The notes below the pieces were generated by a model. The model was not told where the DNA came from. It saw nothing but the letters and a program-made list of their open reading frames with translations, and did no database searches. A program made the translations under genes and the position numbers. From Streptomyces sp. NBC_01233 (GTDB lineage Bacteria; Actinomycetota; Actinomycetes; Streptomycetales; Streptomycetaceae): DNA of 64,000 bases. Positions 8,813-17,312 of the stretch are shown here, piece by piece. The stretch is from contig NZ_CP108514.1 of the NCBI RefSeq assembly GCF_035989305.1, positions 4,317,501 through 4,381,500 on the forward strand, in the 5' to 3' direction. Positions within the stretch are counted from its first letter, which is position 1, and every line of letters starts with the position of its first letter.

Positions 8813-11800
8813 TCAGCTGCCGGTGAGCGTCGCGGCGAGTGCCGTGGCGAGTTCGGCCGGGGTGAGCGCGGCCCCGGCGGACTCCTCCCGTGCGTAGCGG
8901 GCCGGGCCGAGCAGGGCGCGGGTCCGTTCCGGGAGGCCGTCCACGGCGCTGCTCTCGGGGACCGAGCGCGGATGGCCCGCACGCCAGGCGGTGGCCGCCG
9001 AGAGGGCCCGTACGGCCTCGGCCGGCCTGCCGTCTTCGGCCAGCATCACGGCCGCGGCCTCGGCCATCCCGGCCAGGAAGCGCTCGGCGCACCGGGCTGC
9101 GACGGCGGCGGCGAGGGCGGGCCCGATCCTGGCCAGGCCGGCGGCCGGGCCCTGTTCATGGGCCGTGAGGACGGCGTCGACGGTGTCGAGTCCGGCGGTG
9201 AGTTGCGCGGGCACGGTGATCCGTTCCGCTTCGGCGCGGGCCCGCTCGCACTCCCTGCGGGCCGCTGCGGCGTCGCCGCGCTGGCGGGCGAGCAGGGCCG
9301 AGAGGAGCCGGGCGAAGCTGCTGACGTCGTACACCCCGCCGTAGCGGCCGGACTCCCTGTCGGCCTCCGCGAGGAGGTGTTCGGCTTCGTCGAAGTCGCC
9401 CGCGCAGTAGGCGGCCTCGGCGATCCGGGCGATGGCGAAGGGCGCCTCGATGTGAGCCCCGACCTCGCGGGCGAGGCGCAGGCACTCCTCGTACTCGGTG
9501 CGGGCCTCGGCGTACCGGCCGCGCGAGAGGGCGACCTCTCCGGCGGCGCCCGCCACCTGGGCGCGGGTCCATCGGTCGCCGACGCGTTGGGCGATCTCGT
9601 GGAGTTCGGCGAGGTCGGCGTCGACGGTGGGCAGGCCGCCGGTGACGTCGATGGCGACGTGGGTGCGGAGCATGAGGACGACGCCGAGTTCCCAGTCGTT
9701 TGCGTGGCGGCGGCAGTTGGCGACGGATTCTTCGAGGTCTGCGTGGAATTCGAGGGCGTCGCCGGTGAGGAAGGCGGTGGAGGGCCAGAGCATCCCGGGG
9801 AAGAGCGTCGTCTCCGGGGATCCCTGGCGGAAGGTCTTCCTGATGCGGACGGCGAGGGCGCGGTACTCGGGGGTGCGGAACTTCTCCGCGGAGTTGCTCT
9901 CCGCGAGGAGGAACATGCCGAGGACTTCCAGGCGCATGTGGCGCCAGTACGCGGGCGTGCCCTCGGGCGGTTCGACGGGGGTGAGGGCGAGGATGCGGGC
10001 GGTCCACTCGGCCCCCTCGGCACGGTAGTTGCGCAGCCACCAGAACCAGCCGAGGGCGAAGGCGAGGCGCTGGGCGGTCTGCGCGCCGGTCTCCGCCCCA
10101 GTACTGGTACTGGTACCGGTACCGGTGTCGGCGCCTTCGGCGACTGCGGTGTGGAGGGCGGTGCGGAGGTTGTCGAGCTCGGTCTCGACGCGCCGGATCC
10201 AGGGGAGCTGGGCGGCTGAGCGGATCAGGGGATCGGCCTCCTCCGCGAAGGCGAGGTAGTGGGCGGCCTGGCGGCGGGCGGTGGCCCCGGCGTCGGCCGG
10301 GTGGGCGGCGGCGCGCTCGGCGGCGTACTCGTGGATGGTTTCGAGCATGCGGTAGCGCATGCCGTGACCGTCGTCCGGTTCGGCCAGGACGAGGGACTTG
10401 TCGACGAGGGAGCCGAGGACGTCGGCGGTGTCGTAGGACGGGTCGGCGCAGACGGCCTCGGCGGCGGCGAGGTCGCAGCCGCCGGCGAAGACGGACAGAC
10501 GTCGCAGGACGGTGCGTTCGGGCTCGTCGAGGAGGTCCCAGGACCAGTCGACGACGGCACGCAGGGTCTGCTGCCGGGGCAGGACCGTACGGGCCCCGCT
10601 GGTCAGCAGCCGGAAACGGTCGTCGAGGCGGTCGGCGATCTGACGCGGGGTGAGCAGCCGCAACCGGGCCGCGGCCAGCTCGATGGCGAGCGGCAGACCG
10701 TCCAGGCGCCGGCAGATCTCGGCCGCCGCGGCCGGGTCGTCGTCGGTACGGAACCCCGGCCGGGCGGCGGCCCCGCGGTCACCGAGCAGCCGCAGCGCCA
10801 CCGGATCGGGCAGCGGCTCCACCGGGCGCAGCGACTCCCCCGGCACGCCCAGGGGTTCACGGCTCGTCGCCAGGATCTGCACACCCGGGCAGCGCGCCAA
10901 GAGCTCCTCCGCCAGCTCGGCGGCCGCCCCGATGACGTGCTCGCAGTTGTCGAGGACGAGGAGCAGACTGCGGTGCGCGCAGTGTTCGACGAGCTGGGTG
11001 GTGGGGTCGGCGGCGGCGGTGTTCTCGCGGGCGACGAGGGAGTTCTCGCGCAGGCCGAGCGCGCTGAGGACGGCGCCGGGGACGGCCGCGGGATGGTCGA
11101 GACGGGCGAGTTCGACGATCCAGCCGGCTTCGGGGTGGGCGGCGGCCGCGTGTTCGGCGAGACGGGTCTTCCCGGAACCGCCTGGGCCGGTGAGGGTGAC
11201 GAGGCGCAGCCGGGCCAGGTCCTCGCGAAGGGCGGCGAGTTCGGGCTCGCGACCGACGAAGGAGGTCAGCCGGGGCCGAAGGTTCCCACGGGGTGCCTCT
11301 GGAGGAGTCTGCGGGCGCGGCGCCTGCGGCTGCCCGAGCGCTGGCTGCGGGTGTGCGGGCGCGGGCTGCGCAGGCGCGGGCTGAGGGTACGCGGCTCCGG
11401 GCAGCCCAGGCTGCGGCGGTGCGAGCTCTGACTGCGCGGGCGCGGGCCCGGAATGCGGAAGCTGCGCGGGCTCGGACGCGGGGTGCACGGGCTCGGGGTG
11501 CACGGGCTCGGGCAGCGGGGGCCCGGGCGGCGTCGGCCCGGGCGGCGTCGGCCCGGGCGGCGTCGGCCGCGACAGGATCGAGCCGGACTGCACCTGGACC
11601 GGCCCAGAGTGCGCGGGCTGCGCAGGGTCGGACGCGGGGTGCACGGGCTGCGCAGGCGCGGACTGGGAGTGCACGGGCTCGGGCTGCGGGGGCTGCGCGG
11701 GGTTGAGGAGCTGGGTGTGGAGGGTGGTGAGTTCGGGGCCGGGGGTGGTGCCCAGGCCGTTGGCCAGGGTGCGGCGGGTGCGTTCGTATGCGGCCAGGGC

Positions 11801-12430
11801 GTCGGCGGGGCGGCCGGCGGCGCGTAGGGCGCGCAGTTGCTGGGCGCGCAGCGGTTCGTCGTACGGGGACGCGTGGATCAGCGCCTCGATCTCCGGCAGG
11901 AGTACGGCCGGGGCGGTGGCGCCGCTGCGCAGGTCCGCCTCGATGCGGTCGCGGAGGGCGGCGGAGCGGCGGGCCTCGGGCCCGGCGGCGTGACCCGGGC
12001 GGGCCGGTTCGGGGAGGTCTGCGAGGGCGGGCCCGCGCCAGAGGGAGAGGGCGGTGCGGAGGGTGCGGGCGGCGGCGGCCGGGTCGGTGGCCAGCTCCCG
12101 GCCGCCCCGGGCCGCCAGCCGGGTGAACCGGTGCAGGTCTATGTCGTCCGGGGCGGCGGCCAGGCGGTAGCCGCCGGCCGGGTCGGCGGTGATGGTGTCC
12201 CGGCCGCCGAGCGCGCGGCGCAGCCGGGCGACGAGGGCCTGGAGGGCGGCGGGCGCGTCCTGGGGCGGGTCGTCGCCCCAGACGTCGTCGACGAGTTCGG
12301 CGACGGAGCCCCGACGGCCCGCGCGCAGGGCGAGGGCGGCGAGGAGCGCGCGCAGTCGGGCGCCGCCCATCGGGAGGGGGGCGCCGGTCTCGTCGCGCGC
12401 CTCGGTGACGCCAAGGATGAGATACCGCAC
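8813..12430 (-). CDS. AfsR/SARP-type regulator with NB-ARC ATPase and TPR domains
   Basis: 1205 residues. An N-terminal OmpR-like winged helix and bacterial transcriptional activator domain (BTAD) span about 1-250. The linker at about 255-395 is extremely rich in Pro, Gln and Ala, with PTPPGP and HPEPVHP-like repeats. An NB-ARC/STAND ATPase follows, with Walker A GPGGSGKTRL near residue 415 and the Walker B-like LLLVLDNCEH. The remainder is TPR-like helical repeats. Such proteins are pathway or global activators of antibiotic production and development. The GTG start at 12430 gives the usual SARP N-terminus MRYLILG. The ligand or kinase input is unknown. No biosynthetic cluster adjoins it, which suggests a pleiotropic AfsR-like role. 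Confidence 0.88.
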   Translation of the reverse strand: MRYLILGVTEARDETGAPLPMGGARLRALLAALALRAGRRGSVAELVDDVWGDDPPQDAPAALQALVARLRRALGGRDTITADPAGGYRLAAAPDDIDLHRFTRLAARGGRELATDPAAAARTLRTALSLWRGPALADLPEPARPGHAAGPEARRSAALRDRIEADLRSGATAPAVLLPEIEALIHASPYDEPLRAQQLRALRAAGRPADALAAYERTRRTLANGLGTTPGPELTTLHTQLLNPAQPPQPEPVHSQSAPAQPVHPASDPAQPAHSGPVQVQSGSILSRPTPPGPTPPGPTPPGPPLPEPVHPEPVHPASEPAQLPHSGPAPAQSELAPPQPGLPGAAYPQPAPAQPAPAHPQPALGQPQAPRPQTPPEAPRGNLRPRLTSFVGREPELAALREDLARLRLVTLTGPGGSGKTRLAEHAAAAHPEAGWIVELARLDHPAAVPGAVLSALGLRENSLVARENTAAADPTTQLVEHCAHRSLLLVLDNCEHVIGAAAELAEELLARCPGVQILATSREPLGVPGESLRPVEPLPDPVALRLLGDRGAAARPGFRTDDDPAAAAEICRRLDGLPLAIELAAARLRLLTPRQIADRLDDRFRLLTSGARTVLPRQQTLRAVVDWSWDLLDEPERTVLRRLSVFAGGCDLAAAEAVCADPSYDTADVLGSLVDKSLVLAEPDDGHGMRYRMLETIHEYAAERAAAHPADAGATARRQAAHYLAFAEEADPLIRSAAQLPWIRRVETELDNLRTALHTAVAEGADTGTGTSTSTGAETGAQTAQRLAFALGWFWWLRNYRAEGAEWTARILALTPVEPPEGTPAYWRHMRLEVLGMFLLAESNSAEKFRTPEYRALAVRIRKTFRQGSPETTLFPGMLWPSTAFLTGDALEFHADLEESVANCRRHANDWELGVVLMLRTHVAIDVTGGLPTVDADLAELHEIAQRVGDRWTRAQVAGAAGEVALSRGRYAEARTEYEECLRLAREVGAHIEAPFAIARIAEAAYCAGDFDEAEHLLAEADRESGRYGGVYDVSSFARLLSALLARQRGDAAAARRECERARAEAERITVPAQLTAGLDTVDAVLTAHEQGPAAGLARIGPALAAAVAARCAERFLAGMAEAAAVMLAEDGRPAEAVRALSAATAWRAGHPRSVPESSAVDGLPERTRALLGPARYAREESAGAALTPAELATALAATLTGS

Positions 12431-12460
12431 CCGCCAATTCTGCCTGCCCCGCGGCCGGGC

Positions 12461-12967
12461 TCAGGTGATCGAAGTGTCTCCGTTCGCCTCCAGCAGGGTG
12501 CGCAGGGCCTCGGCGACCGTGGCGCACGTGGCGGGGTCGAGCGGGGCGAGCAGCTCGGCGTAGCGACTGAGGTGATCGGTGATCAGCGACTCGGTGAGCG
12601 CGAGGCTCTGCTCCGTGAGGCGGATGCGGACCGAGCGGCGGTCCTGTCCGTCCCGGACCCGCTCGACCAGGCCCTTGGCCTCCATGCGGTCGATGCGGTT
12701 GGTGATTGCCCCCGAGGTCACCATGGCGGCCGGGATGAGGGCGCCGGCGGTGAGCGCGTACGGGGGTCCGGACCGGCGGAGGGTGAAGAGGATGTCGAGC
12801 TCGCCCACCTCGAGGTCCCGTTCGGCCGCGAAGGCCTTGAGGTGCCGGTCGATGATCCGGTTCATCCGCTGGACGCGGGCCAGCACCTCGACGGGCCACA
12901 GGCCGGCCGCCAGCTCGGGGCGCTCGTCCGCCCACTGGCCGACGATCGCGTCCACTGCGTCACTCAT
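12461..12967 (-). CDS. MarR-family transcriptional regulator
   Basis: 168 residues with the MarR winged helix at about 50-120 (LDILFTLRRSGPPYALTAG, TSGAITNRIDRMEAKGLVER, DRRSVRIRLTE). It is divergent from an MFS exporter gene. The gap holds two perfect TCTCAACGTTGAGA palindromes and further half-sites, the expected arrangement for a MarR repressor controlling itself and a divergent efflux pump. The ligand is unknown. Confidence 0.92.
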   Translation of the reverse strand: MSDAVDAIVGQWADERPELAAGLWPVEVLARVQRMNRIIDRHLKAFAAERDLEVGELDILFTLRRSGPPYALTAGALIPAAMVTSGAITNRIDRMEAKGLVERVRDGQDRRSVRIRLTEQSLALTESLITDHLSRYAELLAPLDPATCATVAEALRTLLEANGDTSIT

Positions 12968-13024
12968 GTCGCGTCCTCATCCTCGTGCGTCTTCATTGCT
13001 CTGTTCACGCCCCCGAGAAGGATA

Positions 13025-13099
13025 TCTCAACGTTGAGACACTTGACGTTGAGAGGACTGCTCTGTTTTTATCTCAACGTTGAGATTCTGAACCTTGAGA
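13025..13099. promoter_or_regulatory. MarR operator array
   Basis: Two copies of the perfect palindrome TCTCAACGTTGAGA (13025-13038 and 13071-13084) are spaced 46 bp centre to centre. Single half-sites lie at 13046-13053 (CGTTGAGA) and 13092-13099 (CCTTGAGA). The array sits between marR and the MFS gene and is the obvious binding region for the adjacent regulator. Confidence 0.8.
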
Positions 13100-13120
13100 T
13101 GGATCGGAGTGGGCGTCCAC

Positions 13121-13204
13121 CACGACCACGACCACGACCACGACCACAAATACGAGTACGAGTACGAGTACGAGTACGAGTACGAGTACGAGTACGAGTA
13201 CGAC
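13121..13204 (+). repeat. Hexanucleotide microsatellites (CGACCA)n and (TACGAG)8
   Basis: About four and a half CGACCA units are followed, after AAA, by eight exact TACGAG units (13151-13198) and a variant. In the MFS frame they would encode Thr repeats then Thr-Ser repeats. Because the unit is six bases, copy-number change alters length but not reading frame. Confidence 0.9.
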
Positions 13205-13322
13205 CACCGCCGGCAGCGCCGCCGGCCGGCCCGGCCCCGGCCTGGTCCCCGTCCTCTGGCTGGCGCTGCTGGCCACGCCCGTCGCCGCCGCGGCCAACGC
13301 ACCCGTCCTGATCCTTCCCGAC

Positions 13323-14408
13323 ATGGCAGGCTCCCTCGGGGTGGGCACCTCGACCGCCGCCTGGCTCGTCGCCGCCTTCGCCTGGGCCATGGCCGTCTCC
13401 ATCCCCCTGCTGGCCGGCCTGCTGCGCCGCCGCGGCCTGGCGCCGGTGCTCCGGCTGTCCAGCTGCCTCCTCCTCGGCGGAACGCTCCTCGTCGCCGCGT
13501 CCCCCTGGCTTGCGCTGACCCTCCTCGGGCGGGCCGCGCAGGCCGCCGGCGGCGCCGGCCTGGTGGCGGCCGCGATGAGCCTGGCCGGCTCGGCCCGCCG
13601 CATGGGTGTGATCAGCGCGGGCTTCGGCATGCTCGGCGCGACCGGCCCGCTCCTCGGCGCCCAGCTCTCGCACGCCGTGTCGTGGCGGCTCTCCCTCTCG
13701 GTGTCCCTGGTCTCGCTGCTCGCCGTGCCCGCGGTGATCACGTACGCGAAGGCCCCGGCGGCCGCCCCGCAGGGCAGGTTCGACGCCCGCGGCGCCGTGC
13801 TGCTGACGGTGCTGGCCACGGCCCTGGTCCTGCTGCCCCACGCACCGGCCGTCGCCCTGGGCTCCGCTGCCCTCGCCGCGGTGCTGCTCGCGCTCCACAT
13901 ACGACGGCGCCCCGAGGGCTTCGTCCCGGCCGCGCTGATCCGCAGGCCCCTCTTCCTCGGCTCCGCGCTGCTGGCGCTCGCGCTGTCGACCTCGTACTTC
14001 ACGCTGCTGTTCGCCGTGCCCCGGCTGATCTCGGACCGCGCGGGCTGGGACACCGGCGCGGCCGGGGCCGGTCAGCTCGTGGCGCTGCTCACCGGCTCCG
14101 TGCTCTCCTGGCTGCTGGCGGCGGGCTCGGCGCGCATGGGGCGGGTGGCCGTACGCACGGTGCTGGTCGGGATCGGCACCCTGGCGGCGCTGATCGCGGT
14201 CTTCGCGAGCCACGGTCCCCTGCTGCTGCTCGCCACCCTGGGCGGTGTGTTCGGCGCGACCGGCGCCAACGCCGTGCTGTCGACGCACGCCGCGTCGAGC
14301 GTCCCCGACGCCCAGCGCCCCACGGCCATCGGCCTGTTCACCCTCTGCTACCAGCTCGGCGGCGCCTTCGGCCCGGCGATCGCGACCGCCCTGGTCCTCG
14401 GCTCCTGA
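13323..14408 (+). CDS. MFS drug-type exporter; first helix lies upstream of the first start codon
   Basis: 361 residues from the first in-frame ATG, with about 11 hydrophobic segments and the substrate-proton motif region WLVAAFAWAMAVSIPLLAG. The same frame stays open upstream to 13098 and encodes a Thr/Ser-repeat tail and then a clear first membrane helix (VPVLWLALLATPVAAAANAP). No ATG, GTG or TTG occurs in that frame before 13323, and a stop lies at 13095. An ATG at 13099 in another frame would reach this frame with a one-base change. Either a recent frameshift or assembly error has hidden the true start, or the gene is impaired. It is controlled by the divergent MarR. Confidence 0.7.
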   Translation: MAGSLGVGTSTAAWLVAAFAWAMAVSIPLLAGLLRRRGLAPVLRLSSCLLLGGTLLVAASPWLALTLLGRAAQAAGGAGLVAAAMSLAGSARRMGVISAGFGMLGATGPLLGAQLSHAVSWRLSLSVSLVSLLAVPAVITYAKAPAAAPQGRFDARGAVLLTVLATALVLLPHAPAVALGSAALAAVLLALHIRRRPEGFVPAALIRRPLFLGSALLALALSTSYFTLLFAVPRLISDRAGWDTGAAGAGQLVALLTGSVLSWLLAAGSARMGRVAVRTVLVGIGTLAALIAVFASHGPLLLLATLGGVFGATGANAVLSTHAASSVPDAQRPTAIGLFTLCYQLGGAFGPAIATALVLGS

Positions 14409-14445
14409 AGCACGGCGGCCGGGCCAGGACCTGAGGCCGGCAGCG

Positions 14446-16683
14446 TCACGACAGCGCCGGGCGGTGCACCGGGACCCCCTCCGGCACCGCCCGCCGTCGC
14501 GCCGTCGAGGTCCCCGTCCAGCAGGTGCCTCGGCGGGCCAGCAGCCGGCGGAGCCACAGCTCCATGGAGACGAGTTCCGCCAGCCCGTCCAGCGGGACCC
14601 GCCGGCCGTCCGCCGCGTCGAGCAGGGCCTGGCGCACCACCCGGGCCTCGATCAGGCCGGCGTCCGCGAGCAGCGGGGAGGCGAAGAGCGACAGCAGTTC
14701 GTCCAGGGCGGCGCGCAGCCCCAGCCGGGTCGCCGTCTCGTTCGGGGTGTGGGCCGTGGCGCCCCAGCCCGGCGGGAGCTCGCGCACTCCGGCCGAGGCC
14801 AGGACGCTGCGCAGGATCTCCGCCCGGGCCCCGGGCTGGACGCGCAGGGACTCGGGGAGGGCGCGGGCGGCCCGTACGACCTGGTTGTCCAGGAAGGGGG
14901 CGTGCAGGCGCTGGCTGCGGACCTCCACGGCCTGTTCGAACACCCGGTGGTCGGCGGCGTGCCGGGCCAGCAGCGAACGCGCTCGGGCCTCCCCGGGCCG
15001 CAGCGACAGCGGCGGCCGGCCGGCCGCGACCGTCAGCCGGATCGATACTTCCGCCAGGGCCTCGCCCGTGAGCCAGCCGGCCGCCGGGCCGGGCCGGGAC
15101 CAGGTCAGGGCGGCGAGGGAAGCGTCCACCGGCCCGGAGGCGCGCTCGGTGACCCCGCCCTCGCGGAGCCGGGCCGCGGCGGCTTCCATGCCCGCGCGGT
15201 ACGTCGTACGGGCGAGTCTGCGGGCCGCCGAGTACACGGTGAGCGGCACCAGCAGCGACTCCCCGGAAGCTCCGGAGGCGGATGCCGAACGGGCCAGCGC
15301 CGCCACCGGGCGCAGCAGGTGGCGCCGGCGGCGGTCCATCAGGAGGTCGGCCATGCGGGCCGGGTGGGCGTCGAGGACCTGGCGGGCGCCGTGGCCGGTG
15401 AAGTGGTCGGCCGAGCCGGCGGCCAGTCTTCGCCGCTCGCGGGCGGCGAAGACGAGGGAGGGGCCGGGTTCGTCGGTGAGCGGGCCGTCGAGTTCGGCGT
15501 ACGGGAGGGCTTCCCCGGCGGCGGCCACCACGACGTGGTGCAGGCGCGGGTCGGCGGCGATGGCCCGGGCCCGTTCGAGTTCGGCCTCGCGCCCCTGCGG
15601 GGTGGCCAGGTCGTTGAAGGTGACCGCCAGCAGCCGCGCCCCGGCGGGGCTCAGCAGGGTGCCCGGGGCCCCCGGCAGACCGGCCGCCAGCAGGGCGAGG
15701 GTCGCGGAGGCGCTGCCGCCGGAGAGGTCGGCGCCCACCCCGGGGGCCGGGGCGCCGCGGGCCGCGCGCCGGTCGGCGGGGCCCATTCCGGGCACGGGGC
15801 CGGGATCGTACGGCGGCAGTGTGTCGGGAGCATGGCGGGGCGCCGTGAGCCGGGCGCGCACCGCGTCCACCAATGCTTCCCGTACGCCCTCCACCGCGCG
15901 CTCGGGATCGGCCTCCGGGGCGGCCACCGCGAGCGAGGCGACCTGTTCGTAGCCGGTGATCTCGCGGGAGCCCTCGCGCAGGATGAGCGCGTGCCCGGGC
16001 GGGATGCGCCGCACCCCGGCGTACGGTGTGCCGTCGCCCAGTGCCTCCGGGCTGTCGGGGCAGGCCAGCAGGGCGGCGAGATGGCCGATGTCGAGCTGCG
16101 CCTCGATGAGGTCGGCGAGCGGGAGGGCGGCGGTGGCGTACGCCGTGCCGCTCGCCCAGGGGGTGTAGAAGACGGGGCGCGCGCCGGCGAGGTCGCCGAC
16201 GACGGTGATCCGGCGGCCGGCCTGCACGACGGCGGTGTAGCTGCCGGACCACTGGGTGAGGTGGCGCAGGGCTCCGCCGCGGGCGGCGTAGAGGGCCCTC
16301 CTCAGCTCGGCGTCGGTCGCGCCGCAGCAGCCGAGGACGGCGAGCCGGGTGAAGGGGTCGGCGGGGTCCGCGGTGACCATGCGGATCTCGTCGGGGCGCC
16401 AGTCGCCGACGGCCCAGAGGGGGTCGGGGTCGCCCCAGAGGAGCTGTGCGCCCACGGGGTGGACGGTGCGTTCGGCGTCCGCGCCGGGGTCGTCCGCGTG
16501 GGCCGCGTCCGCGAGGCCGCCGCGCAGCGGTGCGCCCGCGTCGCCGTAGCCGCCCGGGCCGTATCCGCCGTGACCGGAGCCGTAGCCGGCCTGGCCGGAG
16601 GCGTGCCCCGAGCCGTGGCCGGTGACCCGGCCGGCCGTGCCGAAGCTCGCGGCGATACTGCTCCAACCCACCAACCAGCGCAC
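14446..16683 (-). CDS. Asparagine-synthase-like protein lacking the glutaminase cysteine
   Basis: About 745 residues. The C-terminal half resembles the class B asparagine synthetase ATP-pyrophosphatase domain, with the PP-loop at DLSGGSASATLAL, where the usual SGGxDS Asp is replaced by Ala. The N-terminal half resembles the Ntn glutaminase fold, but the protein starts MRWLVGW, so the catalytic Cys at position 2 is missing and it cannot use glutamine as ammonia donor in the normal way. Lasso-peptide cyclases show the same loss, but no leader peptidase, RRE protein or precursor is nearby. I chose the GTG at 16683 because GGGGAGG precedes it by five to six bases. Function is unknown; amide or ester ligation is possible. 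Confidence 0.7.
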   Translation of the reverse strand: MRWLVGWSSIAASFGTAGRVTGHGSGHASGQAGYGSGHGGYGPGGYGDAGAPLRGGLADAAHADDPGADAERTVHPVGAQLLWGDPDPLWAVGDWRPDEIRMVTADPADPFTRLAVLGCCGATDAELRRALYAARGGALRHLTQWSGSYTAVVQAGRRITVVGDLAGARPVFYTPWASGTAYATAALPLADLIEAQLDIGHLAALLACPDSPEALGDGTPYAGVRRIPPGHALILREGSREITGYEQVASLAVAAPEADPERAVEGVREALVDAVRARLTAPRHAPDTLPPYDPGPVPGMGPADRRAARGAPAPGVGADLSGGSASATLALLAAGLPGAPGTLLSPAGARLLAVTFNDLATPQGREAELERARAIAADPRLHHVVVAAAGEALPYAELDGPLTDEPGPSLVFAARERRRLAAGSADHFTGHGARQVLDAHPARMADLLMDRRRRHLLRPVAALARSASASGASGESLLVPLTVYSAARRLARTTYRAGMEAAAARLREGGVTERASGPVDASLAALTWSRPGPAAGWLTGEALAEVSIRLTVAAGRPPLSLRPGEARARSLLARHAADHRVFEQAVEVRSQRLHAPFLDNQVVRAARALPESLRVQPGARAEILRSVLASAGVRELPPGWGATAHTPNETATRLGLRAALDELLSLFASPLLADAGLIEARVVRQALLDAADGRRVPLDGLAELVSMELWLRRLLARRGTCWTGTSTARRRAVPEGVPVHRPALS

Positions 16684-17312
16684 CGCCGCCTCCCCAGCCT
16701 GTGGGCACATGACCGGGGCACGGGCAGCACGGTCAGCGCTGAGGGCGCGGCCGGCGGGACCCCGGATGGCTCGGGTCCATGCTGCCACGGGACAGGCGTG
16801 CGAGAGTGGTTAAAGGGGGCGCACATGCAAACGAACACGCCCCGGCCACGCGGTATTTGGTGTTCCGTTCCCACCGCCCCATAGGTCGCTTTCAGCCATT
16901 CTTCGGCCGCTGGAGGAGCCGTTCCGGGCCGCCGGAGCCCGGCGCGCGGGCGCGGTCCGGGAGGCGGAATCCGCCCCCCGGACCGTTCCGCCACCCGCGG
17001 GGATTGAGGTAGCGGCATCCCCCGGCCCGCCCGATCCGCGCAGTGGGCCGACCCACGCACCGCACATCGAATCGCCGGGCCTCCCGACCGGCCAGAGCGC
17101 ACGGGCGGGCGCACGGCCACACGGACGGAGCACGCGATGACACGTGCGCCCCGACACCGGCCCCGGGCGGACTGTGCAAACGGACAACAATCCCGCCATA
17201 CGGAAGTAAGGGCCTTAACCCTTGGGAGGCGGGGAACTACGCTGGGTTTACGAAATGCCGGGCGCCTATGCCCCGGCGGCGTATGCGTTCCGCGTGTGAC
17301 GAGGGGTGGCGC
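16684..17312. other. Long divergent intergenic region
   Basis: 629 bases lie between the asparagine-synthase-like gene and the TPR regulator gene. It should hold both promoters. The only coding candidate I see is a 19-codon ORF at 16825 with a good ribosome binding site. A tRNA-like D-arm string near 16800 does not fold into a tRNA. Confidence 0.5.
16825..16884 (+). CDS. Possible 19-residue leader or small peptide
   Basis: A short frame, MQTNTPRPRGIWCSVPTAP, starts with ATG five bases after AGGGGG, an unusually good ribosome binding site for an otherwise empty region. I recognise no family. It could be a leader peptide, a small protein or chance. The next + strand gene starts more than 400 bases downstream. 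Confidence 0.2.
   Translation: MQTNTPRPRGIWCSVPTAP

Noticed and set aside
13121..13204. CRISPR-like array
   Set aside because: The repeats are contiguous hexamers with no spacers. The 132-bp repeats at 49549 are coding. No CRISPR or cas gene was seen in the window.
16795..16860. tRNA-like string (GAGTGGTTAAAGGG and ATGCAAA) upstream of the asparagine-synthase-like gene
   Set aside because: The acceptor and anticodon stems do not pair; no cloverleaf can be drawn.
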